Positions 1 to 10,299 of a stretch of 64,000 nucleotides of DNA are shown in pieces (the stretch's first letter is position 1; each line of letters starts with the position of its first letter). Location: assembly GCA_009746045.1 (NCBI GenBank), contig RPFO01000022.1, positions 1,050,957 to 1,114,956 of the forward strand, written 5' to 3'. The notes under the pieces are model-generated. The model did no database searches and was not told the DNA's origin. It saw nothing but the letters and a program-made list of their open reading frames with translations. The DNA is from Mesostigma viride. Taxonomy: Eukaryota > Streptophyta > Mesostigmatophyceae > Mesostigmatales > Mesostigmataceae. A program made the position numbers and the translations under genes.

Positions 1-753
1 GAGGCCGGCGGTGTCATGCAAGCTCTCAAGGGCGTTGGCGGTGGCTTGAAGGCGTTGGTCGAGGTCGAGGAGCTGGGCTTTGATGTCGGCAGTGGAGGCG
101 GAAATGGCCGTGGAGGTGGAGGCGGCGGCGGTGGAAATGTGAGGAAGTTCAGCAGTCAGCGTGCCGCCGATTGCTGCTATGTCGGCAGCAAGGGGGGTCA
201 CGTGCTGCTGAAAGGCTTCCGTGAGGATGGAGCGGAGGGTGGGGACGGAAAGGGGTGGAGCCCAGATCTCGCCGTCAGAGCGCTGGAGAAGGGAGTTGAG
301 GATGGCGTGCTGGAGATGGGGGCGGACGCAGCCGGACAGCCCGTAGATGTTGGCCCAGCGGCTGCCGTCCGGGGCGAGGAGGCGATTGATGGAGTGGAAA
401 TGGAGGCACAGGTCGTAAAGCGAAGCGTAATCCCCGAAGAAGATGCAGCGCAGAGCATCGGTCGGAGAAATGGTGGCCCAGTCGTAATCTGCGACCTTGA
501 AAGGCCGGGGCCGAAAGCTCGGTTCTGGGCGTGAAGACCCTCCTGTGTCGTCGGCTGGGCGGGTGCGCTTGGGGTCAGGCGATGCAGATGGCGAGGCGTT
601 AAGCCCGGGGGGTTGCTGGACGACCACCAGTGCACGACTAGTGTCATCGCCGCCTGCCGGACCTGAAGGCGAAGCTGCAGCCTGAGCTGCAGAATTTTCA
701 TTGCCGAGCGCAGCCGCCAGGCTGCGTTGCGTCGAGGCGCGTTTGTGCGCCAT
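1..753 (-). CDS. LINE ORF1-type protein, N-terminal part, runs off window edge
   Basis: An open frame of 251 codons runs from an ATG at 753 to the window edge with no stop. It is the same protein as the copy at 34,592: both begin with a basic segment ending in STQRSLAAAL, continue through an Ala/Ser/Pro-rich linker, and then show a conserved block with FFG.YASL and RPHLQ, followed by a Thr/Ser-rich coiled region (TAELP, ISTATST). The C-terminal RNA-binding part, seen in the other copies, lies outside the window. ORF1 proteins of L1-type elements bind element RNA and form the RNP. The assignment rests on the C-terminal half of the sister copies, so it is an inference for this fragment. Divergence from the 34.6-kb copy is high, so this is a different subfamily. 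Confidence 0.6.
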   Translation of the reverse strand, partial: MAHKRASTQRSLAAALGNENSAAQAAASPSGPAGGDDTSRALVVVQQPPGLNASPSASPDPKRTRPADDTGGSSRPEPSFRPRPFKVADYDWATISPTDALRCIFFGDYASLYDLCLHFHSINRLLAPDGSRWANIYGLSGCVRPHLQHAILNSLLQRSDGEIWAPPLSVPTLRSILTEAFQQHVTPLAADIAAIGGTLTAELPHISTAAASTSTAISASTADIKAQLLDLDQRLQATANALESLHDTAGL

Positions 754-887
754 ATATTGCGTTTTAGATTCGGAAAATTATATCAGCATGTGCGTCTTAG
801 AAAGACGAAGCGATAGTGATATTCACGGCTAAATTCGGTGCTCAAACGTGAAAGTTATGAGCTCCGACAGCCATGGCTACCTCGTGG
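754..887 (-). promoter_or_regulatory. LINE 5' UTR / internal promoter region
   Basis: Read on the minus strand, this block matches 34,452-34,591 nearly base for base, beginning CCACGAGGTAGCCATGGCTG and ending just before the ORF1 ATG. Conservation of non-coding sequence upstream of ORF1 in two divergent copies marks the 5' end of the element, where such elements carry their internal promoter. Promoter activity is inferred. Confidence 0.55.
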
Positions 888-1033
888 CCGGAATTTTGTG
901 GATGCTGTCATGTGCACCTTAAATAACGAGACTAGTTATATCCCGCTGTCTCACTTATATCCCGTTAGGCTTGGTTACAGTTGTCTCCCGTCGGGGAGCG
1001 CCGCAGATGGCATTAAATTGACTCTAGCTATAT

Positions 1034-1168
1034 CATCGATTTCTGAAACCGCGGACAAGATAACGGCAGGCTCGAGCTACCATGGTCCGGATTCTCCCGA
1101 TTTCCGGCCTGCGCTGGTTGTCTCCTTGATATCATCGATTTCTGGCCTGCGCTGGTTGTCTCCTTGAT
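1034..1168 (+). repeat. Fragment of dispersed SINE-like family 2, with internal duplication
   Basis: The core GGCAGGCTCGAGCTACCATG recurs at about 5,040, 13,110 (inverted), 14,030 and 33,810 (inverted). Here the end segment, 'tggcctgcgctggttgtctc', is present twice in tandem. On the opposite strand the core reads GTAGCTCGAGCC, which resembles a pol III B box. No ORF is present. Confidence 0.5.
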
Positions 1169-1179
1169 ATTAATTAATT

Positions 1180-1345
1180 AGGAGCATAACTCTGTTGGGA
1201 GTAAATGTAGCACATAGCCCAGAGATGGGCCATTAAATGAAATTAAATTAAATTATAACATGCCTCCGTGGGGAGGTCATGTAGCACATATTCCATGATG
1301 GATTAATTAATTAATTAATTAGACTCGTGCTCCCGTTGGGGAGTC
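1180..1345 (-). mobile_element. Stacked 5'-truncated LINE 3' ends with AATT-type tails
   Basis: Three short pieces follow one another. Each carries the LINE 3' UTR signature (a 'tagcacata' block beside a CTCC-type block) and each ends in a run of TTAAT or TTAAA. Such simple tails are the 3' ends left by target-primed reverse transcription, and their direction places these copies on the minus strand. Confidence 0.55.
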
Positions 1346-1479
1346 ACGGAGCATTAACCCCGATGAATGGATGGATGGGTGCAAACATGCCTACCGGTCT
1401 AATCTATCTACATTGGCTACATACTACATCTATCTAGCAACATTCTAACTACATCATCTATCTAGGCAGCCGCACGCTG

Positions 1480-1684
1480 CCCTAGGGGTGGAGGAAGCCG
1501 CGTAATCGAACTAACCTAACTCTAATCTAGCTAGTCTATAGAAAAATCCTAACTACCCTACTCATCAAAACGCCTCCTCCGCTTGGGGGGAGGTAGTTTG
1601 CCCACAGGGTCGGGCGTGTGAGCCTTGACAATCCTCTTCCACCGCGTCTTGTTCTGCATGGCAGTCCAAAGAAGGGAGAGAGAG
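1480..1684 (-). pseudogene. LINE ORF2 C-terminal fragment (5' truncated)
   Basis: On the minus strand this encodes the tail of the same protein seen at 3,710-4,171: the segments TRWK(R/K)IVKAHTPDPV and a C-terminal PP(K/S)...FDE-type end. It stops abruptly at the AATTG tail of the next element at 1,685. It is a dead 5'-truncated insertion. Confidence 0.55.
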
Positions 1685-3230
1685 TGGATTGAATTGAATT
1701 GAATTGTAACATAACTCCGTTGGGAGTATATGTAGCACATAGCCCTTGAGAGGGGGGCATATGGCCTATCATACATCCTTAGCTACTTCCTGCAAGGGTG
1801 GGGATGTAAAGGACCCTTGCTCTAGGTGCACCAAGGCACTTGCATCCCCATGATCTTCAAGCTATGCCCAGCGAAGGGGGAGCCTGTCATGGGGGGGAAG
1901 ATCAGCATAGCTATACAAAAAGCTAGGGCATGGCGTCTCAGCAGAGAGTTACTCCCTGCATGGGCACGGCATAATTAAATAAAGCTAGGCATCATCTGGA
2001 GGGTGGCTCATCATAGGCACACATGTACATGACTAAAAATGCTAGGCATCAGCTGGTATAGTGCCTGTAGTAGGCGGGCATGTACAAGGCCACTGTCTAT
2101 CTATTCTACACTACTGCTGCTGTATTCCCCTAGGCTGGGGCTGCCGGAGTCGCTGGGGCCGCGGTGGTTGAGGGGGTCGCGTGCCAGGGCTTGTGGCCGA
2201 CGTAGATGTCCGCCCCCTTCCATGCAGTACACCGGCTGGCCCGCCTTGGTCTGCCGGAGCTGGAGGTAGGTCGGCCATAGCTCCCGTCACCGTTGTTGCT
2301 GCGCCAGGGTCAAGTCGTCGTCCACGGTGAAGGGAGTGTTCTCGAGCCGCTTGCGGCGTCTGAGGAACGAAACCTTGTCCGCTGGGCTGTCAAAGATGAG
2401 AAGAAGCGGAGGCGCCCCGGCCTTACCCCGCGCGCGGGGGAGGCGGTGGGCGGTCAGCTTAATCTCACCAAGGAGGCCCATGCGTGCAAGGATTTTGCTC
2501 TCAAACGCACGTGCAAGCTTCTCGGAATTCTCACCTTCCACCAGGTCGAAGTTCTTGAGGATGGCGTTGAGGCTGCGCTTGGAGAGCTCGGCCTCCTCGC
2601 GGAGGTCAAGCGTCTGCCGCTGGAGCTGGGCTGCGACGGCGGAGGTGGTGGAGGTGGTATGTTGCTTAAGCATGTCCGCCCAGGTGGTGATGGGAGGAGC
2701 ATCGCCGGCCAGGCCAGCCGGGGCTGGCTTGGCGGCAATGTCCTTCATCGCCTGGGCGGTGAGGCCTGCGGTGTTCTGCAGAACCTCGATAGCGATGGCG
2801 TTGTCACGGAGCTGGGCGGTGATGGCGTCGGAGGTGGAGGTGGTGGCGGTGGAGGAGGCGAGGAGGGTGGAGGTGGCGGTGGAGATGGTGGAGGTGGCGG
2901 TGGAAAGGAGGGGAAGCTCGGCAGTCAGCGTGCCGCCGATGGCCGCCACATCTGCAGCAATGGGGTCCACGTGCTCCTCGAGGACCTCCTTAAGGAGTGA
3001 GCGGATGGAGGATTCGGTTAAGGTGGTGGTGAGAGGCTTGGGGGGCCAAAGCTCCCCGATGGAGCGTCCAAGGAGGGAAAAGAGAGCGACTTGCTGGAGG
3101 TAGGGGCGGTGGAGGCTGGGAATGGTGTCGAAACAGGGGATACGAATCCAGCGAGGGTCAAAGAGGCGACCTTGGTTGAAGAGCTGCTTGCATAGTGCAA
3201 GAAGCGAGGCGTGCGTTCCATGAAACACGC
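1685..3230 (-). mobile_element. ORF1-only LINE unit (ORF1 + 3' UTR + tail), 5' truncated
   Basis: Reading from high to low coordinates, an ORF1 coding region is followed directly by a roughly 570-bp 3' UTR and an (AATTC)n tail at 1,685-1,707. No ORF2 lies between ORF1 and the tail. The same order is seen in the copy at 34,452. The 3' UTR contains the dispersed marker 'acttcctgcaagggtgggga', also found at 6,050, 36,330 and 36,660. The left junction near 3,230-3,290 is fused to a piece of LINE ORF2 sequence. Confidence 0.6.
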
Positions 3231-3291
3231 AGACCAGAGAGTGGATGCGGTATTCAAATTGGGCTGGGACCAGTAGGTCATCCAGCAACAT
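2287..3291 (-). pseudogene. LINE ORF1-like protein, chimeric N-terminus and nonsense mutation
   Basis: This 334-aa frame has two parts. The first 20 or so residues (LLDDLLVPAQFEYRIHSL) match the ORF2 tail at 3,710-4,171, so this is a fusion junction. The rest is ORF1: LLALCKQLF, an Ala/Thr/Ser-rich coiled region, WADMLKQHTTSTTSAVAAQL, and an RNA-binding-like block with APPLLLIFDSPADKVSFLRR and DDDLTLAQQQR. The copies at 34,112 and 35,830 read CGA where this one has TGA, so the frame ends early, and the homologous sequence continues untranslated to about 2,157. The change fits C-to-T decay at a CpG. L1-type ORF1 function is inferred from the block order. Confidence 0.6.
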
Positions 3292-3598
3292 CTGTACGTA
3301 GTTCGTGACATGTTTTCCTACCTTTTTGGGCTATGTGCTACTCTGGGCTATGTGCTACATATACTCCCAACGGAGTTATGTTCCTAATTAATTGATTAAT
3401 TAATCTGGAGTGTGGCACATAATAGGCACACATTCTGATCAGGCACTCCGCAAAGGTGAACTGAAAACCATTTGCGTTCAGTGCCGGGCCGCGGAAAACG
3501 CGGAAAAACGCGATCTGCAAATGAATCCGACCGGAATCGAACTGGGGACCTCTCGCACCAATTTTGCTGACTATAGGACGGACGTCTCCGGTTACCAT

Positions 3599-4212
3599 TA
3601 AATTAAATTAAATTATAACATGCCTCCGTGGGGAGGTCATGTAGCACATATTCCATGATGGATGGGGTGGAGGAAGCCGCGTGATCGAACTATCCTAACT
3701 CTAAGCTATCTAGAAAATCCTAACTACACTACTCATCAAAACGCCTCCTCCGCTTGGGGGGAGGTGGCTTGCCGCCACAGGGTCGGGCGTGTGCGCCTTG
3801 ACAATCTTCTTCCACCGCGTCTTGTCCTGCATGACAGTCCAAAGACGGGAGAGAGAGTGGATGCGGTGCTCATACTGGGCTGGGACCACTAGGTCGTCCA
3901 GCAACATCTGAACGTAGTTCGTGACAGGTTTCCCTACCCTTTTGGGAATGTCCTCGGGGCCAGGCCAGGTCAGAATGTGCCGCCCTGGCTGGCCGAGCCG
4001 CTGGGGGCCGGCCAGACCGAGGGTGGTGTCGACCTGGCTGGTGCGGGCAAGGTGTCCTACAAATGCTATCCTACGCTGCCTAATCTCGTCCGAAACACGA
4101 GGCATGCCATGATACAAAGACTCTGATGAAGGACGCTCGGAAAAACCTACGTTAAGGACCTGTCGGAGCATCCTGTAAACCGTGCCGTCTAGCCTAGCTG
4201 CCAGTTTGGGTG
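3599..4212 (-). mobile_element. 5'-truncated LINE inserted into a SINE
   Basis: The insert carries a TTAAA-rich tail at 3,599-3,616, a short 3' UTR and, on the minus strand, the C-terminal 153 codons of a LINE ORF2 (3,710-4,171). The 11-bp target duplication CCGGTTACCAT flanks it. The orientation of the tail agrees with the coding strand. Confidence 0.65.
3710..4171 (-). pseudogene. LINE ORF2 C-terminal region (downstream of reverse transcriptase)
   Basis: The 153-aa frame contains RRIAFVGHLAR, the arginine/GH(L/V)xR block found after the thumb of many non-LTR reverse transcriptases, followed by LGLAGPQRLGQPGRHIL, LLDDLVVPAQYEHRIHSLSR and a Lys/Pro-rich C-terminus. The catalytic RT core is absent because the copy is 5' truncated. 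Related fragments lie at 1,480, 37,690, 40,690 and 47,220. The exact clade cannot be told from this tail. Confidence 0.6.
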
Positions 4213-4499
4213 CCGGTTACCATGGCATCGCCAACTTACACCTACAGTCATCCGCAAAAGTTCTCCTGTCCGGGGAGTGATGCAAGCCTTTCGGATTTGG
4301 TACTAGATAAATCACTCGAGATCTGTGTGTAGGAGTACTACACACGTGTCTGCACGCGAGACTTGTCGGTTCAGTCTCGCACCGTGAGACGGGCTGAACA
4401 CGGCTGAAACCTTCTTTTAGTAGAAGGGGGCGCAGCCGGTACTATCGAAATCAGCCAAGCGTATATTCTGATCAGGCACTCCGCAAAGGTGAAAACCAT

Positions 4500-4841
4500 T
4501 TGCGTTCCGACAGTCAACTAGCCTGGGTATGGCTCCGAACTAATATGCTATACGCGATCTGGACTATCCGGAACGAGACGGTTTTCAAAGTGCGGCACGA
4601 ATACACCAAAGCCGCCGTGGTGAGGCGGTTTATCTTTCTCTGGAACTCAGCAATGCGTCGCGCTTGGCTCTTGGCGCAAGAACAATACAAGGTGTGGGAC
4701 CCCGGGCCCAACAATGACAAGCCCAGCCCCTTGGAGCTCTTCCATGCTCTCCTGGGACGCAACAGGGTGTTTACTTGCATTCCTCACGGTGGCCTTACGC
4801 GCGTCACTTGGCTCCCCTGGTCACACAATGCTCCTTTCTAA
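4500..4841 (+). pseudogene. Second LINE family, ORF2 C-terminal fragment
   Basis: The 113-aa frame contains WLRTNMLYAIWTIRNETVF, the W(x)n..IW..RN..F signature seen at the extreme C-terminus of plant LINE polyproteins, after the RT and zf-RVT-like parts. It then reads VVRRFIFLWNSAMRRAW before a natural stop. It is fused to a 35-bp head of the SINE (4,471-4,505), so it is a chimeric debris junction. The tail differs from the GHLAR-type LINE, so at least two LINE lineages are present. Confidence 0.45.
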
Positions 4842-4895
4842 ACCTTTCACCTATCACACTACCCTCAGAGGGTAACCAGATGGTCGATACGGAAG

Positions 4896-5105
4896 CATGC
4901 TGTTTCCGGCCCCACCGTCTAGGTCATCTAGTCGCTCCACACGTAAGCCAGCCATAATTTCAATGCACAAGGATACACATTTCCATCACCATTCATCTTC
5001 ATCATCCTGAACGACTCGAAAACGCGGAAAAGATAACGGCAGGCTCGAGCTACCATGGTCCGGATTCTCCCGATTTCTGGCCTGCGCTGGTTGTCTCTTT
5101 GATAC
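4896..5105 (+). repeat. SINE-like family 2 copy
   Basis: About 210 bp matching 13,885-14,096 over most of its length, starting at 'gctgtttccggccccaccg' and ending at the ggttgtctc motif. The B-box-like GTAGCTCGAGCC lies on the minus strand. No coding capacity is seen. Confidence 0.55.
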
Positions 5106-5139
5106 GTGGTACCTCTTCACCTAATGATATTCCTATTGG

Positions 5140-5361
5140 TTAATAAAAATACCCATTTACCCGGAAAACCATTTGCGTTAATAAAAATACCCATTTACCC
5201 GGAAAACCATTTGCGTTCAGTGCCTTGCCGCGGAAAACGCGGAAAAACGCGATCTGCAAATGAATCCGACCGGAATCGAACTGGGGACCTCTCGCACCAA
5301 TTTTGCTTACTATAGGACGGACGTCTCCGGTTACCATGGCATCGCCAACTTACACCTACAG
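5140..5361 (-). repeat. Truncated SINE copy with a 38-bp tandem duplication
   Basis: The segment beginning 'gttaataaaaatacccattt' is repeated twice at 5,140-5,213. It leads into the SINE body, with the B-box-like site near 5,275-5,285, and ends at the CACCTACAG position of the SINE. The right third of the SINE is missing. Confidence 0.5.
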
Positions 5362-5951
5362 GCACACATGTACACGGCGACAACCTAGTCGGGGTAAAAT
5401 TGGCTCTTGAGAATTTGAGAACTGGACTCATTGAACAAGTCGGGGTAAAATTGGCTTGTTACGGGCAAATTAGTTAATTAATCAATTACTTAATTCATCA
5501 CATGTCGCTCCAGTTTTTGGCTCTCATTAAGGGGACGTGGCGCGCCGAATATTTTCCGCGCGAAAAAATTCGCGGTACCAGCCGTACCGTGAAAAGTGGG
5601 TGCACCGTGCGCGCACCCCTTGCGGAAGTGGTCATGGCGACTGCGTTTAGGCGAAACTAGCAATGTAGGGCTAGAGAAATGCAAAAAAAATGCTCGAATG
5701 TTGAAGAAGATGATTTCATGATGTTGGGTTGCGGCGGCAAGTAGCTGGTTTATAATATCGCTGCTTTCTTTTACTGCCATCGGCATGGGGGTTAAACTGC
5801 ATTTTTTGGTCGCGCGGAATAAAATAGAATTCGTGATAGCGGCAGTAAATTCGCAGTTTTGGGGGCCTTTTTGACCCTCAAGGATGCATTAATATCGGTA
5901 GCATTGAATTCCAAACCGAACTGGTGCTTTTTGCTACATTTTCGGCCATTG

Positions 5952-6156
5952 AATTGAATTGAATTGAATTGTAACATAACTCCGTTGGGAGTATATGTAG
6001 CACACAGCCCTTGAGAGGGGGGCATATGGCCTATCATACATCCTAAGCTACTTCCTGCAAGGGTGGGGATGTAAAGGACCCTTGCTCTAGGTGCACCAGG
6101 GCACTTGCATCCCATGATCTTCAAGCTATGCCCAGCGAAGGGGGAGCCTGTCATGG
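5952..6156 (-). mobile_element. LINE 3' UTR insertion with 8-bp target duplication
   Basis: Only the AATTG tail and about 185 bp of the ORF1-element 3' UTR are present. GGCCATTG flanks the insert at 5,944-5,951 and 6,157-6,164, which supports insertion by target-primed reverse transcription after strong 5' truncation. Confidence 0.6.
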
Positions 6157-6164
6157 GGCCATTG

Positions 6165-7514
6165 TCGGTAAGTAATTCTCCAGGCCTGCGCAGTGCATGT
6201 CGGAACCTTCCATGGAAGAACGGCCGTTGTTGCGCGCCTGAGCGAGGGATCTGCGAGGGCAAGGTATAGATTTGTCGCGAATGTTATGTGCTATCAGTTC
6301 TTTCTTCTATGAGCTCATCGTTCGAAGGTTTTTGCGTTCTGTTTGGGCCGTTTCCGCCAGCTAGCTCGCTGTTGCTTGCCGAATACCTGGCAGCTTTAGA
6401 TTGTTTTCGTTGATGTCGTGGTTAGGGCCGCTTCAGTCGAAGCCTATAGCTTCTCGGGAAGGTTTAAGGCATTTCATAAAACGTGTTCTGGCAAGGATGG
6501 TGTGCGTATGGACGCTTCTTGTTGTGTTAGAGTGACGCACCCTCTCTTCGCAGCGGCATCACAGCGCTCATGCGCTGGAGGGCCGCCAATGGTTTCTTTC
6601 CATTTTATCGTGCAGGGGAGGAAGTGTTTTATTGACGATCATGTTGGAGATATTGCATTTGTGTGACTGCATGTAGATAGCTGCCACCAATGGTTTATTT
6701 GAGCTTTCCCTTGATATGATGATGTGAAAAGACTGCAATGTGCTGAGCCAACCATGGTTGACATGGTTGACTGCATGCCATCGTTGTATGCCATGATCTC
6801 CTTGGTTCCTTGCCCTCCATAGTTCCAGTTTGTTGCCCATCTCAGGTAGGGCAGTGAAGGAGTTGTTGCTGTGTTGATTAGCTTGGTTGGCATAAACCTT
6901 ACACTCTAACCTGGGAGAAACATAGAAAATGCTGGTTAGGCATTTTAGTGCCATCATCATTATTGCTATTCACATGCTTATATGTCTGGCCATGCTCGAG
7001 GGACGGTGAAGGTGTATGAGGTGTGTGGCCACCCCTTTGTACTTCATAACATATTCAGCATGTATTTGATGCATGTTGGATGGCATGTAAAGTGTGATTG
7101 TGTTAACTTGGTTACTGAGTGGTCCTTAGCGCCTGTCAGGTGGTCGTCTAGGAAACCCATCAGTGCGTGTCACAGTGACCCCAAACCTTGAGCATGTGTC
7201 GTCATCAGTGTGCAAGAGTTATTTATATGTGCTTTTGGTCATAGATTTGCCGAGTTCTAATCATGAAGTTTACAAGGTAACCTTGGGTTGACTAATGTGT
7301 ATGCTCTCTTGGCATGTATGCCTAACGATCGTGTTGCTATGCTTGGGCTGGCAAGGTTGGCCATGCCGAGGGCAGGTGAGGGCAGATGAGGTGCCTAGCT
7401 GTTTGCTTATGTATTGTGATCAAGTAGGGCATGCTTTCAGGCTTTTTGGATGGAAAACATCATGCCTAACTGGCCTTGTACAAAGAAAAACCTCCTTTAG
7501 CTTATTCTGATCCT
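6165..7514. other. Non-coding stretch, no recognised gene
   Basis: I see short open frames without family resemblance. A possible donor, GTAAGTAATT, lies at 6,168. TG/GT-rich text between 6,700 and 7,450 contains 'ggcatgt' words. Nothing here supports a gene. Confidence 0.3.
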
Positions 7515-7532
7515 CCTGTAGCTTATTTGATC

Positions 7533-7912
7533 AGGCACTCCGCAAAGGTGAAAACCATTTGCGTTCAGTACCGGGCCGCGGAAAACGCGGAAAAACGCGA
7601 TCTGCAAATGAATCCGACCGGAATCGAACTGGGGACCTCTCGCACCAATTTTGCTGACTATAGGACGGACGTCTCCGGTTACCATGGCATCGCCAACTTA
7701 CACCTACAGTCATCCGCAAAAGTTCTCCTGTCCGGGGAGTGATGCAAGCCTTTCGGATTTGGTACTAGATAAATCACTCGAGATCTGTGTGTAGGAGTAC
7801 TACACACGTGTCTGCACGCGAGACTTGTTCAGTCTCGCACCGTGAGACGGGCTGAACACGGCTGAATCCTTCTTTTAGTAGAAGGGGGCGTAGCCGGTAC
7901 TATCGAAATCAG
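7533..7912 (-). repeat. Complete tRNA-like SINE with 18-bp target duplication
   Basis: The 380-bp unit is bounded by CCTGTAGCTTATTTGATC at 7,515-7,532 and again at 7,913-7,930. On the minus strand AGTTCGATTCC (7,620-7,630) matches the pol III B box GGTTCRANNCC in all but its first base. About 40 bases upstream of it, CCTATAGTCAGC resembles the D-arm/A-box part of a tRNA. The remaining roughly 200 bp is a body without ORF. A duplication of this length is typical of LINE-mobilised SINEs. After the right copy the TAGCTTATTTGAT(C/T)G word repeats three times. Confidence 0.7.
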
Positions 7913-8658
7913 CCTGTAGCTTATTTGATCGTAGCTTATTTGATCGTAGCTTATTTGATTGTAGCTTATGTTCAGGTTTTAGCACGTTTAACTTTATAAC
8001 TTGAGCTAGACTTGTCGGAATGACCTGGAACTTGGAAGACAGTTGTCCCCCTGTTAGACGGATTTTCGCTGCAGAAAAAAGTATTTTTTTGACGTGTTTA
8101 TAAAAAGTTATTCCCAATGTCCGGTAAAAAAAGGGTCGTTTTGCGGGGAAATTAATAACTGTTCGAGGTTTTGCCCTTTCCATGATGTAAATAGCTCAGC
8201 AAGCTACAAACTCAGGGAACTAAAAACGCTGCAGGCAGTTTTGCAAATAAATGTGTGCATTGGCTGGGGCATACCCAGCCCTAATTAGCGTCTTTTGCTA
8301 TTTATAGCGCATTATTGGTGTATATATGGGGGTAGTACCCCCAACAAGTGCATGGACAACTCACTAGAGATGTTATTTAGTGCCCCCAATCATAACTTAG
8401 CGTTGTGCAAATGAATTTCAAGTGATATTAGCATAGGTCAGTTTTTAAGGGTTTTGGGGTGCCACCTCCCCTTAATCACACACAGCGTGGTTACATGAAG
8501 TGAGACAACTATGCCTGGACGCATGGCGAACCAACGCCATTTAATATATCAACCCATGAAAACTTGTTTTGGGTGGTGGTCGCTCAGAATCGTGGGATCA
8601 CTATCACATTTATGAGGCCTATCTAAGCATGCTGCAGCGGCAACACTAAGCCAATGTC

Positions 8659-10299
8659 TTAGCGTGCTGGTTGGCCAGCCACCATCTGCTGCTGCTGCGG
8701 TGGGGCACCGTAGGCAACGTTCATGGAGTTGGGCATCGTCATCCCGTGGACCTGCAGCAGATGACAAGACAGTAATTCTTTCAGTTGGTATGAATGTGTA
8801 TCATATAAATATAACATACAACTTCACAAGGGCAACAATTTACCTAGCTGATAACCTAGTTAGAGAACAATCAGACAATCTGAGAAAAGGACAGCGAGCG
8901 AACAAGCACAGTTACTCTTTTGATTGCAATCATGAAGATGCTTCATAATGAGATAACAATGCTCCACGCTAGTTCGACCAACACAATTATCAGATGCAGC
9001 AGCCACATAACATGATGGGGTGGATAAGCATTCAGCAACGCTAAACTCGTTACAACATTGCTCTCTTTCCATAACACTCATAGCAAGTAATATCCCAGCG
9101 CAAACTATGCAGCCCCTATCGTGGCAACAACCACTATAACCCTGACAAGGCTGCCTCAAGATTCGTAAGCAGAACTCATCAAAATAACTACCAGCATACT
9201 GGAGTTGTTTGAAGTGCTCTCGCTATTAGAGAGGGAGCCCCAGGAGAGTAGAGGGTACCACAACAACTGCATGGTGTGCGAGCCGATAGAAAGGGATTGG
9301 CAACATGGTTTTTTCCATACCTTGAGCTCCCTAGCCTCCTGGAGAAGAGCGCAGGGGCCACACCAGCAGTGCATGCAGCAGTCGCCCATCTCCGACCCTG
9401 GAATGCCAAACCGTTGGCGGATCTTCCCACGGAACCCAAATGTGTACAGGCACATCACTCTGGTGTAGCCCAGTAGCGGAAAGCGCAGGAATGCAAAGAA
9501 CAGTACGGTTGCTAAAAGCAAGTTACATGCACATCGGAATGGCATCAGTAACCATCGCAATGTGTGTGGGTGGGTGGGTGGAGAAGGTGAACTTAAGGAA
9601 ACCTGGGACTTCCCCAGCTACCCATGGCTTATGCATACGGACGAAAGCAGCCGATACAGTCTATCAGAGTACTTGGCATTGACATACCAGTTTCAACTAT
9701 GCACTGATCTAATCCTTACACATGACATGAATAATATTGGATGCGAAGTAAAACTGGGTGCTTTGACTCGCCATATGCACGGGCAAACGAGTGGAGCAAG
9801 CTACAACAACGAGGATGCATTAACTCCAAACTTGTAACTAAACTTGTTGCTTGTTGTCAAATGCACGTCTCACAACCGAAGTCAAAAAGTTAAGATCACA
9901 TGCCATTCGACAAGCTGTTAAGGCTCGATCCATCGACGTACAGACTGATGCGCTAAGAACTTCGAAATACACGATGGAAAAAAAAATGAAGTACGTCCAG
10001 CCGGCAATAATCTAACGCTGTTGGCTACCATAAGTTAGCTGAAGACGCTCAGAAGTTCGGATGACTTCGTCGAAACGGCAAGATCTAATATTGAATGCGC
10101 AATGTAACATGCCTGACAATAGATATGAAAATGAACCCCATACCCGAAGTAAAGAGCAACTCCGGCGATGGCGCCATGGAGGGAACAGGACTGTCCATCC
10201 ACAATCTCGGCGTACTGCCCGAATGTGACACACGGACAGCAGAACGCCATGAGGCAGGGAAAGCAGCCGTCATCGCAGCACGCGCCACAGCCCGTTGAC
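8659..10299 (-). CDS. PLAC8 family (plant Cys-rich) membrane protein, 5' exon unresolved
   Basis: Three exons join in phase: 10,299-10,118, 9,511-9,321 and 8,751-8,659 (stop TAA). The first encodes STGCGACCDDG..PCLMAFCCPCVTFGQYAEIVD, the Cys-rich PLAC8 core with the CCPC motif, and the start of a hydrophobic segment. The second completes the hydrophobic segment and carries GFRGKIRQRFGI, then DCCMHCWCGPCALLQEAREL, the second diagnostic PLAC8 motif. The last exon is a Gln/Pro-rich tail, usual for the family. PLAC8 proteins of plants (PCR/FW2.2-like) act at the plasma membrane in metal export or organ-size control; the role here is not known. The upstream exon with the initiator ATG was not found, and the first acceptor needs two bases from it. 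The intron 1 donor, T|GTCAGG, is the weakest boundary. Confidence 0.8.

Larger units (their letters stand above)
3441..4454 (-). repeat. tRNA-like SINE, split by a LINE insertion
   Basis: The two halves, 3,441-3,598 and 4,213-4,454, together match the intact copy at 7,533-7,912. They are separated by 3,599-4,212. The 11-bp sequence CCGGTTACCAT is present on both sides (3,588-3,598 and 4,213-4,223), which is the target duplication of the inserted LINE piece. The B-box-like AGTTCGATTCC lies on the minus strand. Confidence 0.65.
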
